From: Halalkalicoccus subterraneus
GTDB lineage: Archaea; Halobacteriota; Halobacteria; Halobacteriales; Halalkalicoccaceae
Assembly (NCBI RefSeq): GCF_003697815.1
Contig: NZ_RDQG01000017.1
Coordinates: 1-36,715 of the forward strand
Length of the DNA stretch: 36,715 nt
Direction of reading: 5' to 3'
The position numbers and the translations under genes were made by a program. A model generated the notes under the pieces. That model saw only the letters and a program-made list of their open reading frames with translations, was not told the origin of the DNA and searched no databases. Of the stretch, positions 1-6,338 are shown one piece after another. Every line of letters begins with the position of its first letter. Positions within the stretch are counted from its first letter, which is position 1.

Positions 1-261
1 CTCGGCGAGCTCGGCATCGGGATGAACCGCGACATCGACCGGTTCACGTACAACATGCTGTTCGACGAGAAGATGGGCGACACCGTTCACATGGCCGTGG
101 GTATGGCCTACGACGACTGTGTCGGCGAGGAAGGTGAGAAAAACGAGAGCGCGGTCCACGTCGACATGATCGTCGACATGAGCGAGGACTCCCGGATCGA
201 GGTCGACGGCGAAGTCGTCCAGCGCGACGGCACCTTCCGGTTCGAGGAAAGCGAGACCTGA
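1..261 (+). CDS. M29-family aminopeptidase, C-terminal fragment
   Basis: The frame is open from base 1, so only the last 86 residues are visible. They match the C-terminal metal-binding part of family M29 (AmpS / aminopeptidase T type): a Glu in GELGIG, a His followed seven residues later by Tyr (HMAVGMAY), and a VHVD pair, the pattern of metal ligands and catalytic Tyr in this family. These enzymes are cytoplasmic, act as dimers with a two-metal centre and remove N-terminal residues from peptides. The start lies outside the window. The ending with an acidic tail is normal for a haloarchaeal protein. The family call is firm; the substrate range cannot be read from the sequence. Confidence 0.85.
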   Translation, partial: LGELGIGMNRDIDRFTYNMLFDEKMGDTVHMAVGMAYDDCVGEEGEKNESAVHVDMIVDMSEDSRIEVDGEVVQRDGTFRFEESET

Positions 262-383
262 ACGGCTCGATCGCCTCGAACGCGACCGGCGTGGCCGTGA
301 GTACGGTTTCGAGCGATAACGCCGAGGTCGCGTCGGCCCGTCGACTTTATTTCATGATCCTTGGGATGTCAGACACATGTGTG

Positions 384-390
384 TTTATAG
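384..390 (+). promoter_or_regulatory. TATA-like element of the FkbM methyltransferase gene
   Basis: TTTATAG centred 27 bases before the ATG at 414, in a short AT-rich stretch. The spacing predicts a leaderless transcript and favours 414 over upstream in-frame starts. Confidence 0.55.
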
Positions 391-413
391 TTACCAATCT
401 ACTATTGTCACCG

Positions 414-1256
414 ATGGACGTTCACGACCGCGTTTCGGGACTTCAGCTGGATCGGGGACCGGTCGATCTCGTGCGGGCAGCGGTGCGATCCGCCCACAAC
501 CGCGCGAGTGACGCCTACCGGGCGGTTCGAGGAGGGCGCATCGTCACGGTGGCGGGCGTGTCCGTCCGCTTTCGGCTCACCGGTCGCGACGACGCGCGAT
601 TCCTCCGGCGCTTTCTCGACATCGAGGGAACGATGCTCGCCGATCTGCTTCGCGAACTCCGCGCGGATGACGTCTTCTGGGACGTCGGTGCGGCCGGGGG
701 GTTTTACACCTGCTTCGCGAGCGCGATGCTCGATGACGACAGCGTGATCGCCTTCGAACCGAATCCGGACGTTAGGGCGGTCCTTCACCGACGCCTCGAC
801 GGCCGCGAGGCCGATCCGCGGGTGTTCGAGTGCGCTCTTGCGGACGCGGCGGGAACGCGATCGCTCGACAACCCCCGTCGCGAGCGGGGACGTTGGCAGG
901 GAACTCCCTCGCTCTCGACGGACCCCGGGGCGGCTCCCGGCGCGGAAGCCGTCGAGATCGAGACTCGGACCGGGGACGATCTCGCCGCGGACGGAGTTCC
1001 ACGGCCGACCGTCGTGAAGATCGACGTGGAGGGTGCTGAGCCGCTAGTGATCGAGGGACTCTCCGAGACGCTGGCTCGTGAGGACTGCCGGCTGGTCTAC
1101 TGCGAGGTCCACCGCGAGAGCGGTCGTCGTCGCTCGCCCGCCGACTACGGTTCCTCCCCCGAAGCCGTCGAGGGGGCGCTCGTGGAACTCGGCTTCGACA
1201 TCGAACGTCTCGAGGACCGGGGCGGCGAGTACCTGCTCAAAGCGACCAAACGCTGA
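414..1256 (+). CDS. FkbM-family SAM-dependent methyltransferase
   Basis: A 280-residue protein with a class I methyltransferase fold. Motif I is DVGAAGGFY (residues 90-98), followed by an acidic residue after strand 2 (AFEPN, about 113-117) and the FkbM hallmark KIDVEGAE (202-209). Family members O-methylate sugars, lipids or secondary metabolites; in archaea they often sit with glycan-synthesis genes, but no glycosyltransferase is near here, so the acceptor is unknown. The open frame extends to a GTG at 291, but the ATG at 414 has a TATA element 27 bases upstream and the extra 41 residues look non-coding. It converges on the next gene with no spacer: TGA directly abuts TCA. Confidence 0.85.
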   Translation: MDVHDRVSGLQLDRGPVDLVRAAVRSAHNRASDAYRAVRGGRIVTVAGVSVRFRLTGRDDARFLRRFLDIEGTMLADLLRELRADDVFWDVGAAGGFYTCFASAMLDDDSVIAFEPNPDVRAVLHRRLDGREADPRVFECALADAAGTRSLDNPRRERGRWQGTPSLSTDPGAAPGAEAVEIETRTGDDLAADGVPRPTVVKIDVEGAEPLVIEGLSETLAREDCRLVYCEVHRESGRRRSPADYGSSPEAVEGALVELGFDIERLEDRGGEYLLKATKR

Positions 1257-1661
1257 TCAGGCGAGTTCGAGCTCTCGGAGTACGTCCGCCAGCACGTGCG
1301 CTGCGAGGTTGACCGCGCTCACGCGGGCGAGCGGGCGACTGACCGGACGGAGCAGTCGGACGAGCGCGCCCCCGATGAGGACGTGACTCGCGAGCCGTTC
1401 GAGCCTGATGGTCACGTCCGGAAACACCGACTCCTGATCGGTAAACGCCCGGACGGGGTCGTGGACCGCCCCCACGAGGTGCGACCACCCGCCGGTTTTC
1501 ACCCGGGCGATGAGGAAGTGATCGAGGTCGACGAAGACGCTGAGAAACAGGCCGTACGTCCAGAGCGCGAGTTTCGCGGGCGGCGAGCGACCGCGTGCGA
1601 CGACCGGAACGGAGAGCGCGCCACAGAGCGCCCCGATCGCGGCGTGTTCGTGCGAGTACAT
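1257..1661 (-). CDS. small membrane protein with His/Asp motifs, possibly DUF457-like
   Basis: A 134-residue protein. Residues 4-6 are HEH, residues 45-48 are DLDH inside a hydrophobic segment (about 31-52), and further His residues occur at about 61, 67, 92 and 121. A His near the start and a DxDH inside a membrane segment recall the membrane-bound metal-dependent hydrolase group (YdjM / DUF457), but the protein is shorter than usual and I would not assign an activity. A TATA-like box (1685-1692) lies 28 bases before the start, with a perfect palindrome between box and ATG, so transcription is probably controlled by a repressor-like factor. Confidence 0.65.
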   Translation of the reverse strand: MYSHEHAAIGALCGALSVPVVARGRSPPAKLALWTYGLFLSVFVDLDHFLIARVKTGGWSHLVGAVHDPVRAFTDQESVFPDVTIRLERLASHVLIGGALVRLLRPVSRPLARVSAVNLAAHVLADVLRELELA

Positions 1662-1667
1662 TCCTAT

Positions 1668-1680
1668 AGTTTAGTAAACT
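1668..1680. promoter_or_regulatory. 13-bp perfect palindrome, candidate operator
   Basis: AGTTTA-G-TAAACT, a perfect inverted repeat around a single central base. It lies between the TATA-like box at 1685-1692 (ATTATACA on the minus strand) and the ATG at 1661, where it would cover the transcription start of the membrane protein gene. The position is typical of archaeal repressor operators. The binding protein is not known. Confidence 0.5.
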
Positions 1681-1684
1681 CGAA

Positions 1685-1692
1685 TGTATAAT
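1685..1692 (-). promoter_or_regulatory. TATA-like element of the gene at 1257-1661
   Basis: ATTATACA on the minus strand, centred 28 bases before the ATG at 1661; this predicts a leaderless mRNA. The rest of 1693-1777 is AT-rich without a recognisable gene. Confidence 0.5.
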
Positions 1693-1777
1693 CCGGTGCT
1701 TACACGGTAGCTAACAGTATAATTTCTACACAGACTGATTTGTAAAAATTGCGATAAGCATGATCTGTTTCTGTAGA

Positions 1778-1996
1778 TTAGCTGTTCTCATCTGGGCTAA
1801 AAACCCCTGGACTATTTGATATCAAGACGTATGATGCTGTACAAACGCACAATCCAAATAGATACCATATAATAATACTTGGACTATAATACATTGATAA
1901 CTCGAATTCATCACCGGACATAATTGGAACCCAAAATAACACACTAAGACCTAATCCGACAGCACAGACGATCATCATTCTGGCAGTTTCGTTCAT
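1778..1996 (-). CDS. 72-residue membrane protein, second gene of an AT-rich pair
   Basis: Not recognised. It has two predicted membrane helices (about residues 5-24 and 32-52), with a short acidic loop and an acidic tail. An in-frame GTG further upstream (2032) would add 12 residues, but the ATG at 1996 overlaps the stop of the preceding gene as ATGA, the usual arrangement for translational coupling, so 1996 is preferred. Codons are far richer in A and T than in neighbouring genes, suggesting recent acquisition. It and its partner probably act together in the membrane, but nothing in the sequence tells the role. Confidence 0.6.
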   Translation of the reverse strand: MNETARMMIVCAVGLGLSVLFWVPIMSGDEFELSMYYSPSIIIWYLFGLCVCTASYVLISNSPGVFSPDENS

Positions 1997-2235
1997 CCGG
2001 AGATCACTTCCCGTTTCGTATACAGTACCCACATAATATAGATGAAAAACGCTACAGAGATGACTTCGAAATAAACTCTCAAACCTAAGCCAGATGATGT
2101 AATATTCGTACGAATCACAAATAATACTGTAATAACTCCACTATATATTATAGAAGGAATAACGAGATACCTTAGTATTGCATTTGTTCTTTGTTTCCCA
2201 TCAGATTGAGCTTTTGAATCGTACAATTCTACCAT
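1993..2235 (-). CDS. 80-residue membrane protein, first gene of an AT-rich pair
   Basis: Not recognised. A polar N-terminal segment of about 20 residues (with Lys and Arg) is followed by two predicted helices (about 22-41 and 52-71) and a short basic end. ATTTATA on the minus strand at 2263-2269, about 31 bases before the ATG, can serve as TATA box. The stop codon overlaps the ATG of the next gene. Its low G+C content contrasts sharply with carS next door. Possible roles include a small membrane complex, a toxin-like pair or a remnant of an integrated element; none can be chosen from sequence. Confidence 0.6.
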   Translation of the reverse strand: MVELYDSKAQSDGKQRTNAILRYLVIPSIIYSGVITVLFVIRTNITSSGLGLRVYFEVISVAFFIYIMWVLYTKREVISG

Positions 2236-2454
2236 CTTATCTGTATTATAACTAATTTCACATATAAATTACTATCCAATAACTAATCTCATTTAATATT
2301 ATTTCATACTACAATAAAACTATCCATATTTAAAAAGGAATAGTCGCTACATATGTATCTATAGCTACCGAATCGAGCAGTCAAGTTTCACACCCGGTTC
2401 TGGATACCGGACTCGTATCACCGACTACTGGTACGCGATAGACCTCGAATGCGT
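2236..2454. other. AT-rich intergenic region with promoter of the small membrane pair
   Basis: About 220 bases of strongly AT-rich DNA between carS and the membrane pair. It holds ATTTATA (2263-2269, minus strand) as likely TATA box and many further A/T tracts. I see no ORF, RNA gene or clear repeat in it. Confidence 0.5.
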
Positions 2455-3000
2455 TCACCAGGGTTCGTGCTTGAACCCGAAGAGATAGGCGAGCACGTTC
2501 GTGACGACGTGGAGGATCGGCGTGAGGACGAAGACGACGATCAGAAGCGGGAGGGTGAAGACGGCGACGAGCCACTCGAAGGCGACGATCGCCGTCAGAA
2601 CGAGCGCGCTCACGGCGAAATCCAGCTGGTCGACGCCGGGAAGCGGCGCGCCGCGGTTCCGTCCCAGACGGCGCTTGACGAACGAGGCGATCATGTCCCC
2701 GAGCATCGCGCCGAGCGGCAGGGTGATCATGGCCACCAGCGGGAAGGTCGGCACCGACACGCCGAGCGCCTCGACGGCCGTGGGTCGCAGGACGTTGAGC
2801 AGATAGGCGATTCCGATCCCGACGAGCGTGCCGACGAGCGTCCCACGCCAGGTCTTGCCGTCGCCGAGGATCCGCCTGTCCTTCCACGTTCGCCCGCCGT
2901 CGATGGGCGCGCCGCCGCCCGCGAGGACGGCGGCGTTGTTCGGGACGTAGGCGGGCAACATCACCCAGAAGGCGACGATCAGGAGTTCGAGTGGGCCCAT
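2455..3000 (-). CDS. carS: CDP-archaeol synthase
   Basis: A 181-residue integral membrane protein with about five helices (3-23, 54-70, 86-105, 128-148, 150-175). It carries the CarS signatures ILGDGKTWRG (44-53) in the first cytoplasmic loop and GDMIASFVKRRLG (101-113) followed by PGVDQLDF (121-128). CarS transfers CMP from CTP to the unsaturated archaetidic acid, making the CDP-activated ether lipid from which all polar membrane lipids are built. Length and motifs are complete. The gene is divergent from the proline dehydrogenase gene, and the shared promoter region contains an inverted repeat. Confidence 0.95.
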   Translation of the reverse strand: MGPLELLIVAFWVMLPAYVPNNAAVLAGGGAPIDGGRTWKDRRILGDGKTWRGTLVGTLVGIGIAYLLNVLRPTAVEALGVSVPTFPLVAMITLPLGAMLGDMIASFVKRRLGRNRGAPLPGVDQLDFAVSALVLTAIVAFEWLVAVFTLPLLIVVFVLTPILHVVTNVLAYLFGFKHEPW

Positions 3001-3024
3001 ACCGGGTTCGAACGGCCCGGGGAG

Positions 3025-3064
3025 TTAATGCCCAACGGTTCGCGCCCGGGCATTCAGAGTTAAA
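3025..3064. promoter_or_regulatory. divergent carS / ProDH promoter with inverted repeat
   Basis: GTTAAT at 3024-3029 reads ATTAAC on the minus strand, about 27 bases before the carS ATG. GTTAAAG at 3059-3065 lies about 27 bases before the ATG at 3088. Between them is an inverted repeat AATGCCC (3027-3033) / GGGCATT (3048-3054) with a 14-base spacer, touching the carS box. A GGAGGGG stretch just before 3088 may also act as ribosome binding site. Confidence 0.45.
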
Positions 3065-3087
3065 GTCGCCGGCGACGAAGGAGGGGT

Positions 3088-3924
3088 ATGATTCCGCCGA
3101 TCGCGCGCCGATTCGTCGCCGGGGAGACCCCCGCGACCGCCCTCGAACACGTTCGTGAGTGTAACGACCGCGACATCAAAGTCGTCCTGAACCTCCTGGG
3201 GGAGCACTACGACGACCCTACGGCGGCCGATGACGACGCCCGCGCGTACGCCGCGCTGCTCTCGGATCTCGCTGACACCGACCTCGACGCCTGCATCACG
3301 ATCAAACCGTCCCAGATCGGGCTTGACGTGAGCGAGGCTCGGTTCCGGGACAACCTTCGGGGGGTCGTCGACACTGCCGACGAACACGACCAGTTCGTCT
3401 GGATCGACATGGAGAATCACACCACCACCGACGCCACGCTCGACGCCTTCGAGGAGTTCGCCGAGGCTCGGGGAGGGGGGATGGGCGTCTGCTTGCAGGC
3501 GAACCTCAAACGCACCCGCGACGACATCGAGCGGTTTGCCGACGTTCCCGGGAAGATCCGGCTGGTGAAGGGCGCCTATGACGAACCGCCGGCGATCGCG
3601 TATAAGAGCAAAGAGCGGATCAACGAGGTGTATGGGGAGTACTTGGAGTACATGTTCGAGAACTACGGCGGCGGGATCGCCGTCGCCAGCCACGACCCCG
3701 TGATGATCGACCGGGCGAACGAACTGCACGAGGAACACGCCACCCCCTTCGAGATCCAGATGCTGATGGGTGTTCGTGAGGACGCCCAGGAGGAGCTCGC
3801 TCACGAGTACGAAGTCCATCAGTACGCGCCCTATGGCGGGAAGTGGCTCTCGTATTTCTACCGCAGAATGATGGAGAGAAAGGAAAACGCAGGCTTCGCG
3901 CTACGGGCGATTCTGGGCCGATGA
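3088..3924 (+). CDS. proline dehydrogenase (FAD-dependent)
   Basis: A 278-residue protein of the monofunctional ProDH family, an FAD-binding beta/alpha barrel. Recognised segments are the substrate/FAD loop RLVKGAY (158-164), EIQMLMGVR (222-230) and the C-terminal YAPYGGKWLSYFYRR (246-260) that closes over proline. It oxidises L-proline to pyrroline-5-carboxylate, passing electrons to the respiratory quinone pool; the second step needs a P5C dehydrogenase, not present in this window. The ATG has both a TATA-like box 27 bases upstream and a purine-rich GGAGGGG next to it. Likely used for growth on proline or peptides. Confidence 0.92.
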   Translation: MIPPIARRFVAGETPATALEHVRECNDRDIKVVLNLLGEHYDDPTAADDDARAYAALLSDLADTDLDACITIKPSQIGLDVSEARFRDNLRGVVDTADEHDQFVWIDMENHTTTDATLDAFEEFAEARGGGMGVCLQANLKRTRDDIERFADVPGKIRLVKGAYDEPPAIAYKSKERINEVYGEYLEYMFENYGGGIAVASHDPVMIDRANELHEEHATPFEIQMLMGVREDAQEELAHEYEVHQYAPYGGKWLSYFYRRMMERKENAGFALRAILGR

Positions 3925-3931
3925 ACAACTC

Positions 3932-3936
3932 TTTTA
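3932..3936 (+). promoter_or_regulatory. TATA-like element of the DUF502 gene
   Basis: CTTTTAG with the T-run 27 bases before the ATG at 3961; predicts a leaderless mRNA independent of the ProDH gene. Confidence 0.4.
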
Positions 3937-3960
3937 GCCCGGCGGCGTAAGGGGGCTTCA

Positions 3961-4584
3961 ATGTCGACCTGGAAGCGGGACATGGCGAGCGGGCTGGTCG
4001 TTCTCGTCCCGATCATCGTCACCATCTGGGTGGTCTACTGGCTGTTTCGCTTCATTGCGAACCTCCCGCTGACACAGACCATCGCGAACCCCGCGCTTCG
4101 CGTGTTCATCACGCTCGTCGTGTTCGTCCTCCTCGTGTTCGCCGTCGGTTACCTGATGCGTACGGCCATCGGCTCGCTGGTCGAGGCCGGTATCGACAAC
4201 GTGATGAACCGCGTGCCCGGCCTCCGCGTGGTCTACAACGCCTCGAAGATGGCCGTCGAGACCGCCCTCACTGGTACCAGCGACCTTCAGGCACCGGTGA
4301 AGATCGATACGTGGAAGAACATCCGTATGACCGCGTTCAAAACGGGGCGGGAGGCCCCCGACGGCCGGAAGCTCCTCTTTTTACCCACGGCACCGAACAT
4401 CACCAGCGGGTTCGTTATCGAAGTCGACGAGGAGGACGTCATCGAGACCGACGAGAACGTCGAGGAGGCGCTCACGAGGATCCTGAGTGCGGGCTTCGGC
4501 GAGCGCGACGAGACCCCCGCGGGCATCCCGATCGACGTCGTCGAGGAGAAGCGCGAGGGCGAGGAGCGCCCGGCGACCGACTGA
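3961..4584 (+). CDS. DUF502-family membrane protein
   Basis: A 207-residue protein with two N-terminal membrane helices (about 9-33 and 46-67) followed by a soluble domain with the family signature RVPGLRVVYN (84-93) and a conserved PTAPNITSGFVIEV segment. This matches DUF502, found in bacteria, plants and archaea. The molecular function is unknown; a role in the cell envelope is an inference from family context only. The C-terminal tail is highly charged. Its stop is one base from the stop of the convergent larE gene. Confidence 0.85.
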   Translation: MSTWKRDMASGLVVLVPIIVTIWVVYWLFRFIANLPLTQTIANPALRVFITLVVFVLLVFAVGYLMRTAIGSLVEAGIDNVMNRVPGLRVVYNASKMAVETALTGTSDLQAPVKIDTWKNIRMTAFKTGREAPDGRKLLFLPTAPNITSGFVIEVDEEDVIETDENVEEALTRILSAGFGERDETPAGIPIDVVEEKREGEERPATD

Positions 4585-4585
4585 A

Positions 4586-5461
4586 CTACTCCACTGTGGG
4601 GTACTGGGCGTCGAGCAGTTCGCCGGCTCCGGTCTCGCTTTCGCTCCCATCCGTCGTGCCCTCGGGACTGACGCTGCCCGTCCGGTAGCCGTGCAGATCG
4701 AGCGTGACGTGTTCGAAGCCCAGATCCTCCATGTGGGCGCGCGTCGCCCGCACGAACTCGATGTCCAACGCTTCCTCTAGCTCCTCGGGCGCGATCTCGA
4801 TACGGGCTAGCCCGTCGTGATCCCGGACCCGGAACTGCGAGAACCCCCAGCCACGAAGCAGGGCTTCGGCCTTGTCGACGCGGGTCAGGCGTTCCTCGGT
4901 GACCTCGACTCCGGTCGGAATTCGGGAGGAGAGACAGGCCATCGAGGGCTTGTCGGCCACGGAGAGCCCGTAGGAATCGGCGATTTCCCGGACCTCCTCT
5001 TTGGTGACGTCGTGTTCGAGGAGCGGCGAGCGGGCGTCGAGTTCCGCGACCGCCTGCAGGCCCGGACGATGCCCCTCGCCGGAGTCGGAGGCGTTGGTGC
5101 CGTCGCACACGACCGGAATCCCGAGTTCCTCGGCCCGTTCGAACATCTTCCCCAACCGCATGGATCGACAGTGATAGCAGCGGTCGCCGTCGTTCTTCAC
5201 GAACTCGGGGTCGTCGAGCTCGGAGAACTCGACGATCTCGTGGCGGATACCGATCTCCCCTGCGACCCGCTTCGCGTCGTCGAGTTCCGCCTCGGGTAGC
5301 GTCTCGCTTCTGGCGGTACACGCGACCGCGGCCTCGCCCAGCGCGTCGTGGGCGATGGCGGCGACGGCGCTCGAATCGACTCCCCCGGAGAAGGCGACGA
5401 GCACCCCCTCTTCCGTGGCGAGGTCCGCGCGGGCGGCGGCCAGTTTCTCCTCTGCGGACAT
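4586..5461 (-). CDS. larE: LarE-type sulfur transferase (nickel-pincer cofactor)
   Basis: A 291-residue PP-loop ATP pyrophosphatase: the PP-loop is SGGVDSS (25-31). LarE adenylates and then thiolates the pyridinium carboxylates during nickel-pincer nucleotide synthesis. Two subtypes are known, one that sacrifices its own cysteine sulfur and one with three Cys that bind a 4Fe-4S cluster. Here Cys95 and Cys98 (CYHC) and Cys176 (MACLSSR) fit the three-cysteine, cluster-type enzyme. The start at 5461 (MSAEEKL) is chosen because the PP-loop is then at the usual position; 29 more codons upstream are open but basic and unlike protein. larB lies 6.7 kb away. Confidence 0.85.
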   Translation of the reverse strand: MSAEEKLAAARADLATEEGVLVAFSGGVDSSAVAAIAHDALGEAAVACTARSETLPEAELDDAKRVAGEIGIRHEIVEFSELDDPEFVKNDGDRCYHCRSMRLGKMFERAEELGIPVVCDGTNASDSGEGHRPGLQAVAELDARSPLLEHDVTKEEVREIADSYGLSVADKPSMACLSSRIPTGVEVTEERLTRVDKAEALLRGWGFSQFRVRDHDGLARIEIAPEELEEALDIEFVRATRAHMEDLGFEHVTLDLHGYRTGSVSPEGTTDGSESETGAGELLDAQYPTVE

Positions 5462-5546
5462 ACACGCGGTTGCGCGCCCGCGGACAAAAGCCGTGCGGGT
5501 CGACCGCTTCGGCGCTATACCGATCCACCCGTCCGATAATAACAGC

Positions 5547-5554
5547 ATAAATAA
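5547..5554 (+). promoter_or_regulatory. TATA box of the DICT-domain gene
   Basis: ATAAATAA, centred 28 bases before the ATG at 5579, in the divergent larE / DICT region (5462-5578). It predicts a leaderless transcript. No equally clear box is seen for larE. Confidence 0.55.
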
Positions 5555-5578
5555 CTATAGTGGCGGTGTAGGCCGCGC

Positions 5579-6280
5579 ATGAACGGGATATCGTCATGTA
5601 TCCAACAGGTGGCCGGTGGGGAGCGGACGCTGTCGGTCTCCAACGCCGCGACGGACGAGCTCTCGGCGCTTCGCTCGCACTTCGAACTCCGAAACGTGCC
5701 CGTCGAAGGGACGACTTCCGACCTGCCCGGTGGTCTGTGCGTCCTCCACGACGACGAGCGCGTGCTCGCGGCGAGCCCGCTCGCCGAGGTCATCCGCGCG
5801 GTTGGGTTCGACCCCGCGGCGTTCGAACCGGGCTTCGAGCACGAACGGCCCGACGTACTCGAGCACGTGGAGACGACCACGTTCGTCTCCTACGACAAAC
5901 GTCGGATGATCCTCGCCTCCCGCGAGGTCGAAGAGCGGGCATGGCGTGCGGGCGGCGGCCGGCTCTACGCTGGCTTCCAGTGCCTCTCCAGACTGCGCGC
6001 CCAATGGCCGATCTACGAAACGCTCACTCGAACCGTCGACGTGCGCGTCTACGGGTTGCGTGATTGGGAGCCTCCGGGCGATGTCGCGGTCGATGACGCC
6101 GACGACGAGGAAATCAGGAACTCGTGGTTCGTCGTCTACGACGGCAATGGGGCGGACGAACGGAAAGCCGCCCTCGTGGCCGAGGAGGTCGATTCGGGCG
6201 AGTTCACGGGCTTTTGGACTTACGAGACGGAAATCGTCGACGACCTCTTGGACTACCTCCCCGAGCGAGCTCCGGTCTGA
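5579..6280 (+). CDS. DICT sensory-domain protein, stand-alone
   Basis: A 233-residue soluble protein resembling haloarchaeal proteins that consist of a DICT domain (a sensory module otherwise fused to diguanylate cyclases and two-component proteins). Segments I recognise are SYDKRRMILASREVEERAWR (about 102-121), the WEPPGD segment and the C-terminal NSWFVVYDG and GFWTYETEIVDD stretches. No kinase, HTH or membrane segment is attached, so it must signal, if at all, through a partner. It is 58 bases upstream of the mutS-like gene on the same strand and may be part of that transcript. The assignment rests on remembered family sequences. Confidence 0.7.
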   Translation: MNGISSCIQQVAGGERTLSVSNAATDELSALRSHFELRNVPVEGTTSDLPGGLCVLHDDERVLAASPLAEVIRAVGFDPAAFEPGFEHERPDVLEHVETTTFVSYDKRRMILASREVEERAWRAGGGRLYAGFQCLSRLRAQWPIYETLTRTVDVRVYGLRDWEPPGDVAVDDADDEEIRNSWFVVYDGNGADERKAALVAEEVDSGEFTGFWTYETEIVDDLLDYLPERAPV

Positions 6281-6338
6281 TCGCTTTGTCGTCCGCGGCC
6301 GGGACGTTTTTGCGTTCGCGCCGGTACTGGGCCTACTG

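Noticed and set aside
291-413. GTG start for the methyltransferase at 291
   Set aside because: The TATA-like box at 384-390 lies inside the extension, and the extra residues do not resemble the family.
1660-2400. Integrated virus or insertion sequence in the AT-rich island
   Set aside because: No integrase, transposase, tRNA fragment, terminal repeat or target duplication visible.
4287-5597. Open frame of more than 430 codons on the minus strand over larE and the DUF502 gene
   Set aside because: Very Arg-rich and without motifs; it is the out-of-frame shadow of larE, frequent in high-G+C DNA.
5946-6338. N-terminal extension of the MutS-like protein
   Set aside because: Overlaps the DICT-domain gene in another frame, and the composition (Ser, Arg) is shadow-like; the HhH starts right after the ATG at 6339.
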